From Apostichopus californicus (lineage: Eukaryota; Echinodermata; Holothuroidea; Aspidochirotida; Stichopodidae), in contig JAIPMN010004133.1 in NCBI GenBank assembly GCA_020650975.1, positions 1 to 39,434 of the forward strand: a stretch of DNA of 39,434 nt, written 5' to 3'. The translations under genes and the position numbers were made by a program. The notes below the pieces were generated by a model that made no database searches, was not told the DNA's origin, and was given only the letters and a program-made list of their open reading frames with translations. This document shows, piece after piece, positions 20,201-32,200 of this stretch (position 1 is its first letter; every line of letters starts with the position of its first letter).

Positions 20201-23200
20201 TTTTTATTTTTATGATGTGTTTTTTGGCATGATGAATTCCTGAGAGGACTATGAATCTCGCACAGGGGGGTAGGAAGCTTCCAAAAAGTGGGGGGGGGGG
20301 AACAACATCAGAGTGGCACTTTCTCATTCCACAACCACCACTCGTTATGCATAAACCGATACACACCAGCCATATCACTTAACTATATATGATGTGTTAG
20401 TATGCTATCAATACTATTTATGGAGATTGTTTATTGTTAACCGTGCTACAAAAAGATATGGGATGCCATCTTAGAAATAGCATGTACAGACTAAAACAAA
20501 ATAATTTAAATAAAATATTAAAAATTAACAAAGGCTTAAGATATCCAAAAGACAGTTCTTCATCAAAGGGGCACATTTTATTTGCCAATAGGGCACATTT
20601 GCTATTTTGCCAAAAAAGTGGTGGGGCACGTGCCCCCAGTGCCCCCGGCTCCTAGCCCCCTGACCTCGCACGAACCTGGTGTGGGTGGTTCGCAAAGCTT
20701 TCCAATCCTGCCGTCCTCATTATTGCAATGTTATCCTCCTACGGTTTTGTACAAACATTATCAGTAACTCATGATCGGTGACTTGCATGTGTTTGTTTTT
20801 ATTCCGTGTTCGATCGAGTGATCTCATATCTTTTTTTGTATAGTATTTTATACCTGGAAATATTGAGAGAATTAATTGAATTAATTAGAAATATTGAGAG
20901 GATCAATTGATCTTGCTTGATTTAATATCTGCCTGACATTATACATGACTTTATCATTTTGGGCAAGACGAAATGTTTCATTGCATCTGTGTGGCTTAGA
21001 TTGAAATTGAATGGCTCTGAACGTAAGTGGAAGATGATTTAAGTAATTAAGTAATATCAAATGTATCGATAGCAGGTTAAAGGTGATCAGCATTGCCTTA
21101 CAAGTTTTTAACAATCCAAAATTGCTAAAGCTTTTGAAAAGTACTTTCCCCCGACTTTTTGACCTTTGAATTTTGTTAGAGTGTTGAACAGTAAGGATAA
21201 AAAGTCTTATTCAAGATAAGTGCCTTGAAAATGGCTGCATTATATTTGTTGAAATTTGAACATATTCTACCTCTACCTCTTTCTGTGCTATTGGAGGCAA
21301 CATGGCTGACATTAAAGAGTTTGTTATTAGGTATCTTTTATATTCAGGCTTCAAAACATATTTTTCGGTATTTATATATATGTTTTGATGTCAACCTGTG
21401 GCTACCTCTGACAGTAATTCTTTGAGCAGCTCGGCCAGTCATGAAGTCTGCTGCCCTCTACATGCTATTTTGTATTAATTTTTGCAGTACGAAGATTACG
21501 ATAAAGAAATACATCACCAGGGTTTCCTCTCGGAGGAAGAGCTGCTTCCACAGAGAGTTATAGAGCAGTTCAACATTTCTCTGGAGATGTGGGAGGAGAA
21601 AATAACAGCCTGGTACGAAAGCCATAGAGGACTGATGAGGTATGAATCAAAAGAGAAGTATTGATAGGTGATATGTGGGGACTCCATGAAGATGTATTGT
21701 ACTCAGTAGTAGTCCTATGATGTTTACAAATGTTCTTTTCATTTTCTTTCATATGAATGAACAACGATATGCTGTGAAAACAAGAATCTAGTATCTTAAA
21801 CTTACCTTTAGGATCTTACCTAAAATTTAGTGTAATTTGGGTTATTTCACTTTATTATCAAAATAAACTGTACTTGTGAATCTTGTGACACAATAAGTAA
21901 CTACCTTCAGCATAAATGTTTTGGTAGACAATATTTTGCTTCATTTTGAAAGTAATATCAGTTCATTTAATGAAATAATGACATGTTTTCTTCTTCAGGT
22001 GTGTGTAATAAATTTGTATGTTTATTATTTGTGTGTGTGTGTGTGTGTTTGGAATCTCTTAAACTAATCTAAGCCTCATATAAAAATTTCATACCCAATT
22101 GTGTTCCTCTTCCTGATCTTCATTTGACCCTTGGGATATAAATAATGCTGTTTTATAAGAAGAGCAAAAGCTGTTTTCATATGGATTGCTGTAATATCAT
22201 TTGTCATTTTATGGCACTTGATTTATATTTCAAGCCCTTGAAACACAGATAAATACAATAAATTTAAAAAAAAACACAGAAAAAAAAAACAGGATTTAAA
22301 TTAATTGTTTTGGGTTTTGTTCTTCCAGAGATGAAGCAGAAATGGAATATCTGAAAGTTGCCCAAGACCTTGAGATGTATGGAGTTAATTACTTTGACAT
22401 AAAGGTAAAGAGGTGCTGCCGATTAACACTTGGGATAATAAGCTGGGAGTAGTGGGTAGAATAGTGACAGTATGTGTTTGGCAAACGCATACTAATTTTT
22501 TGCTGTTACATAAATGAACCACAACACAAGACACGAACATAAGAAGCTTTATGACTATGTACATGTCTTGGAGACAGTGGGGAAACTGAGCAAAGGCTAG
22601 GATATTTGTTCCTTATGGCTGTCAAGTGTGGTCAAGAGACAAAACTGATCAACCACCTTCAAATTGAATCTGCCCATTAACTGCATTTACTGTACATTGC
22701 TTCTGCACCTTGTGACTGACTCATTACAGTACAGGCTCCCTAAGGTCTTAATGAGGTTGTGTGACCTCACAGACATTAGCCAACTGTCTTTGCTACCTTA
22801 CAACATGTACGAAATGAAAGATGCAAGAAAGCACGTAAGTAGCCTTAGTGCTTAGCCAAGGTACATCTATGGTGGAGGCGATGTAGGTCTAATGTTATGC
22901 TAGAAACATCTTTCTTTAGCAATATAGGCTTTCGTGTTGAGTTGTGATGCTGATACCACACAAAATTGTTGTGTAATAATGTGAAATATGTCCAAATTCC
23001 TCCGTTAAGCTCTTTGAAGTCCCTTAAAGCTGTCCTGGGGTTTTTCTTTTTTTACAGTTTTGCAGGCGTGTCTACTTCACAGTTGTAGACACTCCATTAT
23101 AAAGAACAAGTTAAGTAACTATTTCTAGTATAATCCAGAAAAAAAATGAGATTTTTAAATGTCAGGTGTCCCTTTCTTGATGATACACGTATAGGTAAAG

Positions 23201-26200
23201 CTTACTTTGGGCTCACCTTCACTTTGTGGTTTGTCCATCAACTCTCTCATTAAATATAACAATTTTCTTGGGAGGGGGGGGGAGGGGTGATCTGCCCATA
23301 ACTTAACCAATAACACCCAGTCAAGCTGCAGGTATTGTCTCTACAGTCAAGGGACATTTCTGATCAGCTCTGATTTGTTACCCAAGACAGAAGGTCTTGC
23401 AATCATTTTTGTTTTTAATATTGCAAAATACAACCATTTGGTTTATTATGAATATTGCTTGTTTTTTTTATTCAGAATGAAAAGGGTACTGACCTACTTC
23501 TTGGTGTAGATTCGATGGGACTGAACGTTTACGAGAAAGATAACAGACTCATCCCAAAGATATCATTCCCATGGAGTGAAATCAGGCATGTTTCCTTCAG
23601 AGATAGAAAGGTAAAGCATGATGAACTTTAAAGATGCATTTAATGGGCTGCTTGGGGATTGAAAACAGTAAAAGCGTAGTACTTCAATGCAGTTCTTTGT
23701 CATATATGTAACTATTGCTTTGCTTCAAGTTCATATTGATGTAATAATAATTATAATCATATCGATGTTGTGAAGTATTTCCTTTTGCAATCAGTCGGCC
23801 TAATCTCTTGAGGATAAAAACAAGGTTATCCCTGAGGTTGTTTATTGTAAATTTAGCTAGGCCTTAGTGCATCTTTTTTAAAGATATGGCTTTAATGTTG
23901 TTTTAACATTTTCAAACTTACAAATGTTTATATTATCTTTTATGACAGTTTAATATTTAAGCCATTTTGGTTAACTGGATAGTGATAATGATATCCTGCA
24001 ATTTAATTAAATTCCTGCTTGTTTTATCACTTTTCATATTAATTAGCTTGTGTTATCACTTTCATATTAATTAATTAATGGTATTCTCTAATGTCATTTA
24101 TCTACAGTTTACTCTGAAGCCAATTGATAAAAAGTCACCAGACTTTTGTTTCATTTCCCCAAAGCAGAAAATGAATAAATTGGTAAGTATGTGAAAAATT
24201 ACAATGTTTCTATGTCATGTATGTATGTATGTATTTTAGATCCTCCTGCAAGCAGGAACTCGCGAAGAAGCCATCATTGGCTTATCAAAGCCGCCAACTG
24301 ACTGAAGTTAGTCTCTTATATTCATATTTAACGTCCATGATTATGAATTGTCAACTGTCAACAACTCTGTAACTGAACGATATACATTAATCTTGGAGTG
24401 ACTCGAACTCGGGACCTTGATTGAAAGGCACCGGCTTTAACCACTGAGCTAACACTCCTACAACTGTACTTTGGATGGAATTCACATATAAAACAGAAAA
24501 CATCTTCAAAACAGTGGTTGCAAAAATCATTAAGCAGCTCCACTGTAGATACTGTTGTAAAATTTGACATCTTACTAGAGAAAGGGTGCACTTTATAAAG
24601 AAATCCTTGAATTCCTTTCCTTTCTCATGTCACAGATTTTAGATTTATGTGTCGGTAACCATCAACTGTTCATGCAAAGGAGACGAACAGACACGATGCA
24701 GATACAACAGATGAAGGCACAGGCTAAGGAAGAGAGAGCAAAACGACAGGTACATGTTAAAGAAAATACTAAGCTAAAAGTGAATTTATTAGAATCACCA
24801 GGAATATTCATAAGGATAGTAAACACCCTCTTAATAAAGAACTCAACTCTCTTGTCTACAAACTAACTATAATTTACAAAATTGTACAATAAAACCAAAA
24901 TATAGGGTTCAAATTTTCAAAAATTCATATTTATACAGAGCATCTATTTTTATTCAAAATGGAATTTTAAATGATTTGATTTTATGTATCCTTTTTGATT
25001 TTTCCTCATCATTTCCAGTTTAACTTAAATTTTCAAACTGTTGATTGTGTTACTTACCTTTTAAATGTCTTTATTTGCTTTCCTTTTTGTTGTAATTTTG
25101 GTATCATAACTTTTTATACTCTCCTATTTATAAATTGTATTTTATGCTACTTATACTGGAAGAAACGAAACTGAAACTTATAAAGTATCAGAAAGTATGG
25201 ATTGATGATAATAATAATAATAATAATAACCTCTGACGTTCTGGTTCCTCATAAAGCAGCAGTTGGTACTGCTTTTATTCACATTCAGTGGGAAAATCCC
25301 ATAACAAGGCAGTTCATTGCCATGGCAACTGTGGCCTAGTTTTATTTCAAAACATGAAAGAAACAGTAGAAGGAAATTGTAAAAACTGGTGTTTGATTTT
25401 TACATGTGTTTAGTAAGTAATGCAAAAAAGTGTTCATAGCTACAGACCCTTAAGACTGAAATGGAATCTTTAATTCTCACTATTTAACATTCATTTGGTG
25501 ACAAAATTGCCGAGGAAATTTGATTAATTTCTTAGATTTAAAATTTTTTTGATTAACATTTGGTTCTTTTGTTTAAATTAGCATGAAAAGGCAAACAAAC
25601 ACAAAGGAGATGATGATATGGGAAATTAATTATTGCAGGTGGAATTAGTATCTGTAAAATACTTTCTTTTTGCAAACAATTTGATGCACATGTGTTTTAT
25701 ACCCTCCAGATCGAAAGGGACAAGTTGTTAAGAGAGAGACTTTTACGAGAGCAAGCGGAGCAGGAGAAGGACGAACTCAAAGAACAGCTGTTACACTTTC
25801 AAGACAAATCAAGAATGGCACAGGATGCTTTGGTAAGTCTAAAAAATCAAAATGAAAAAATGACACCAGCTCTGCTCTTAAACTTCGAGAAATATCGCAG
25901 AGGACAACTGGATATATATATTGCATATAAGAGTTAGAAGGGGAGCAGGAGATAAGTATGAGCACCATTCTTACAGTGCAAGGTGACTTTTTTAATATCC
26001 AAGTGGAGGCAATCACATTGCTTCTACTGATTAACAACAAATAAAACTTTTGATTTCTTTTAAGGTTCGGTCAGAGGAAGCTGCCGAGCTGTTGGCCGAG
26101 AAAGCTCAGATCGCCGAGGAAGAGGCCTTACTGCTGGCACAGAAAGCAGCACAAACAGAACAGGAGATACAGAGGGTACAGGTCCAAGCAATAAAGGTAG

Positions 26201-29200
26201 GTTGGAGAAAATACCTGCACTGTTATCCGTTTGAAGCTTAAGTCGGGGACCAACGTTGGAATCATGTTATTATCAGATCTTTGTTTGTAGCTGGAATTGT
26301 GGGAAATTATACTTGAATGTAATGCAATGGTGTGTGTACCTGTTTTGATGAAATGCACATAACCATTTATGCTAATGAATTCCCACCAATTCTAGAGAAC
26401 CTTTTTCAAGGCAAATCAAATTGTGACTTGGTCTATCACTTTGAATCACTTGAATCTTTTGTTTATCATTGTCAGTAATTTGTCCAATAGAAAGCAAACA
26501 CTGAATAGTATGTTCATACGAGGTATGGCACGTCTCGGTATCGGGTAACGTTTCAAACTTACGGAGAATAATTATAACGAACTGTGAGAGAACCGATATG
26601 TTCTGTGTCACAGAGATGTTTCAAATCGTTTCAGTGTTGTGAATGTGTTTCTCCTATTTTGCAGAGTGAAGAGGAGAAGAGACTATATGAGGGTAAAGCC
26701 ATGGAAGCCGACGCTATGGCGGCTAATTTTGCTGCAGAATCTGACAAGAAGTGAGTGTCATATTGTTGCAAAATTCAGTCTTGTCAACAAACTACCAAAT
26801 TCTTCAATTACGATTGTTCTTTTAAACTCCACTCCATTCTTCCTCTTCCCTGTATCCCTTTCCACCCCCCCCCCCCTTCTCCCCCTTTCTTTATCTTGTC
26901 ATCTCATCACTAGCAGCCATCTTGTTTGTCCCCATTCCCAACTTGTCAACATCTTTATCATTTTATTCAGCTTTGTCAAATGTGAACACATTGACAAACC
27001 TATTCAGCAATGTCTTAATTGGAAGTTTCCTTTTGGTACCTCTCTTGACAGTAATTTCAAAACTTTGGTTTCTCGAAACATTGATTCTTTGAATAGAACT
27101 TTTTACATATCAAGAAGGGATAAAATTTATTTTCATAACTAAAGTGAAGACTCTAATTACACAAGATTACATATCGACTTGTTATTTCTTGTGTGTTTTG
27201 CTTAACTTTGAAATGTATAAAACGATCTGTTACCTTTGTAGCTGAATTTTACTTTGGCTTGCACTGCCATCATTAAACAGAATGTGGTAGTCACAGTAGT
27301 AATGTTTATTGCACTTTATTTATAAAGGAACAAAATTGTTTTTGTTTCCTGCAAGGAGATGAGGTAGAAATTCATGTTAGTGAATTCTTTAATAATTTCT
27401 CTTTCAAGGAGCAAAGAGGCAGAGGACTTAAAGAAGCAATTGGTACAAGCACGTGAAGCAGAGAAGCTAGCTAAAGATCAACTTATTCAACTGTCAAGAA
27501 ATCCATACGGGGATGTAAGTCCAGATTAAATTTATAGGATATATTTGAACAAGTAGTGTAAATGGTGCAGGCAAGGAGGGGGTCGGGGGGGGGGTGTGGG
27601 GGGATGAAGTGGTGAAAAATTTGGCTGCTGGCTCTCCTTGGAGAGGATCTAAGGTGAAGCATATCACCTCACAGTTGAGAAATATTTGTGTGGGTAACGG
27701 GGGATTAGATGTAAAATGTATCAATGTATCATGCATCATTGCCAGCAGTTGAACTCCTTTTGTGTAGTACAAATTTATATCATGCCGTGTGTACGACTTT
27801 GTGTGCATGTGTTTTCAAATGGACAGAAAGTCTGATAAAAAGGGAGTGGGGGGGGGGGGGGAGGTTGTATGCCCCATTGATATGAATGCATTTAAGGTTT
27901 GTGACAAATATTGATGTTTGCCAGACCAAAAATGTTCACACTGCTGAAAGCATTGTAAGCTAGAAAGAGTGGAAAATGGCGAATATGAATTTTTGAATTT
28001 TGTGTTGTCAAGGTATCTCACAGTAAACAGGTATACTATTCTAGTGTATCTCATTGTATGAAAATGTTACATCTATGAACTTACATTTGTTGGTAATTAT
28101 TCTGGCACAAAAAGTTATAATTTTATGATTAATTTTTGTCTGTCTGTCTGTCTGTGTGGTTTAGTTCCAGATCAGTCCCTATGTAAACCATAGCCTAAGT
28201 CCTTTGGCGCTCGAGAAGGACATGTCTGCTGTCGGTGAGATGTCAGTTGATCTCAAGATGGACAGTGATGTGGAGAAGTTATCCCAGGAGATTGAAAGAG
28301 AAAGGTAAACTCATCTCATTTTGGTTATTTTCATGATGGTATTAAAATAGGAATGACAGGTGTCAAGATAATACTTTTCAGTGGCATAGGAAGCTATTAA
28401 AAATGTGAAGGGACAGAAAAACCAGTGGGGTTTAGTGGTCTTCATCAGAGGAAGAATTGTAGTTTTATAAATGATAGGAAGCTATGAAAAATGTGAAGGG
28501 ACAGTAAACCAGTGTGGTTTAGTGGTCTTCCTCTGAAGAAGACTTTTAGTTTTATAAATGATAGGAAGCTATGACAAATGTGAAGGGACAGTAAACCAGT
28601 GTGGTTTAGTGGTCTTCCTCAGAAGAAGACTTGTAGTTTTATAAATGATAGGAAGCTATGACAAATGTGAAGGGACAGAAAACCAGTGTGGTTTAGTGGT
28701 CTTCCTCAGAAGAAGACTTGTAGTTTTATAAATGATAGGAAGCTATGAACACTGTGAAGGGACAGTAAACCAGTGTGGTTTAGTGGTCTTCCTCAGAAGA
28801 AGAATTGTAGTTTTACAAATGCTACAGCTGCCCAGATGGGACATCGACAAATTTCATTTTTTTATGATATTTTATTACCGGCCGGTGGTGGGGAGGTGGA
28901 TAGCTCCCACTCTCTTCCCCTGTTCCCCTGCCTCTGGTATCTATTGTCTTTTCTGCTCTGTTGTTATCAGTACTATTTTGCAAAGAAACTTTTCAAACTC
29001 TGACAATGAAATGAAATTGAAGAAAACTGTAAAACGAGAATGAAAAATAAAAAAAGTGTTTCAAGGTTGATAGAGCAAAAGATTTGTGTCTGACACCAGT
29101 TGTGTACTACAGTATGTTCTATTACATATGACATGTGGTAATCACTTCACACAAGTTGGACCTTTCGTACATTGTTTTGTTTCGATTGATTAGGTTGCAA

Positions 29201-32200
29201 TAAATACTTGAGAATGGATTTAACTCACTGGTATCTGTATGTAGAGTAAATGACATACAGTTAGAATGTTCACTAAAATTCCATGTTTTCTAGTCTTACT
29301 ATATCAATCTGAGGTTGAAGCGCATATTAATGAGCTGTTTTCAAGAGCTGACATACATATCCTCCTTGACCTCTGTATAACAAATGGATCGCATTGTTTC
29401 ATATTTTATGCGATGCTGGCATGATATGTGAAAGAAGTTTGGTTCTGTTCCCATTTCTAAAATAACATGTAAAACAATAAAATAACATTTAAATGATTTC
29501 ACACCTAAAGGCATTGAAGACTCGCCCCAAACCGCGTGCCGCCATCTGAAAAAGCTAACTTTCCGTTTCTTGCAAGTGAAGTTTTTTTCTTGTCTCTACA
29601 AAATGCAGACAGTAATGACATGTGATACCTTGTTATCTTCAGCTGGACCTGAGATGTCCACCGCTGCTATGTACACTGTGTTGTGGGTATTGACCGTAGC
29701 TGCATGTATTGACTGTACACTAGTGTCTAATTACCGACGGTAGCAAGCTGTGTGTGTATTTTCTGGGATCCATGGTGGTGTCTAACACTTCTGTTACACC
29801 TCATTCGAAACTAGGTCAGATTACCGGCATCAGACGTTTCTTTGTGCTCAAGTCTTCAATGCCTTTAATGTCAGCTTCACCTTTGGGCGGCGCACTTTGT
29901 TTGTACTATTAATAGTCAATGATAATACAACAGTTGTGTACAATGGAATGATATTGGTATTGTATATCTGTTATCATAGAGTTGTTGGTCAAGGCTACTA
30001 AGATGTTGATGTTTGATTTGATATATCACAGAGTTTGTGAGATATGTTCAGCTTCTGTTTATACACAAATGCAATGGAATATGTAGCATGCCTTAAAGTA
30101 TGCCTATAGTTAGTCATCTATGCTGCATGAGACATAACATTGACAACATAACCACTTTGACATAATGACTCTGTAACTAACAATTTTGATTCAACCATAC
30201 TGTACAAGTGTTCTATACAAGAAGCAGACCAGAGTGCTTACATTATGATTACAAAATGATGACTTCTTCAACAATGGAAATAATATCCATTTGTCACTGA
30301 TTAATCAGTTGAATGTTTACCCTAATGGGCAAAATCCCATAATTTATGTGTCACTGGTAAATTTGTCAAATGTTTACCCTAATGAACAACATCTCATAAT
30401 TTATGTTGAATCATTCACAGTGAGCGGGAGACATCTTGACCTTTCACCCTAGCAACCTTATCTTGACTTCACCAATGACAATATTACCCAACTGTCACTG
30501 ATTAATCTGTCCAATGTTTACCCGAATGAACAAAATCCCTTGCACCCGAGCAACCTAATCTCTCCTAAAGTATTTTCATTTAATGCATGAACAGCTTTTC
30601 CCAGCTTTGTGTGGCTGGCTGCAGGCATCACTTGGTCCTTCCCCTACCCTGTGCCCCCTCATCACAAACATATTAAACATTGCCACAAGTCTTAACTGCT
30701 TTTTAGAGTGAGCTGCTGTAGTATGGGTCTCTTGAATGTTAAGGGAGTATGTAATAACATCATCTGGCATTTGTCTGTTATTATGGTTATTCACACTGTA
30801 ATGGTAAGTACTTAAAATTTGTAGAACACAGTGAGAGAGAGAGGTAGCTTCCATCCACCATGAGAATTTGACCTCTGACATCTCAATTTAAGTAAAAAAT
30901 TTAAAATAAAGCAAGAACTAATTTGGTTTTCATTAACCTGTGTGGTAGAGACACAGGTGAATAGCAGTTTTGGTATGGATGGGGTATCTGATTTTAGTGG
31001 AACACAAAGTTCACTGCCATATTTATATTTTGCTGTTTTATTATTAGTTTGGATTTACAAAATCTAAGAATGATTTGCCAGTTGATCCCACTCAGAGATA
31101 CATAAACTATATGAAAACTTGTCGGGTAAAAAAAGTACCATAGCAAACCTCGAAGCATGGATCTATCTTGGAAAAAATGTCAAATCCTGACACAGAAAAG
31201 CCATTCAATAAAGATATATTATGAAATTAAGATTTGTATTTTTAAGAACCTAATCAGTAATTCCTGAAAGTTTACACCATGTCAGGGTAATATTTCATTG
31301 CTCTCACTATCTTGGTATACATCCATGCTCTCACCATACTTAATTGGTACACAATGCTGATTAAGATGTCATTTGTATCTAGTTTAGCCACAAATTACTG
31401 CATAATATCTTAAAACTGCTCTGAATTATCAATATTAAAGACCTCAGGGATTTATTTTGACACAGCACAGGTGACCTTATCCCATTACTGTTGCCCTTAT
31501 TACTACTTGTTATTTCAACAAGTACATATTGTGACAGATATTGTCCAAATATTTGCCCAAATATGATGCTGATTGAAGGTCAACAGAGGTCAAAGTCTGA
31601 AAACCTTGCAAGCTTTCAATTTAATATATCTTTATTGAATGGCTTCTCTGTGTCAGGATATGACCTTTCCTCTTGTAAGTGGCTGAGAGGGTTTTCCACT
31701 CTCACTAATGACTGTTATCTGTCATCAACATACAGAAGGGTAATACCTTTGCAATTACCAAGTTAAATGGTATGATGTTTTGGAACTTGACTTCAGGACA
31801 CATTTTCCTCAGTTGCTCTTTCCTTATACAGTATAAAACTTATAAGGCAAGGAATCACTAAACCTGCTGGCATTCTGGTTCATTTAAGAAAATGCTTTTG
31901 CTTACAATTTACAACATCATGAAATCTTTCCACTCATATCACTTTGACAATTTTTTGTTTCCATTGAATCTTTCCTCAACCCAAACTTGTTTGAAAGTGA
32001 CTTTATCCTTTATAACAGAAAAAAGGCATACTATATATGTTTTGAGCTTTACTTTGACACTATGTTTCTTGCTGTGTGTGTGTGTGTGTGTGTGAACACT
32101 CCTACTAATCTATTGACTAAATGTGACATTACCCCAGCCCCCTTTTCTCCTTTAACCTTAGAGTCGAGTATTTGGAACGCAGCAAACACCTTCAGATACA

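Noticed and set aside
27494-27808. 104-codon minus-strand open frame overlapping NF2 exon 12
   Set aside because: It is antisense to a confident exon and includes a low-complexity proline stretch from the G-run tract.
28732-29043. 103-codon plus-strand open frame in NF2 intron 13
   Set aside because: It begins inside the 87-bp tandem repeat and runs into unremarkable intron sequence.
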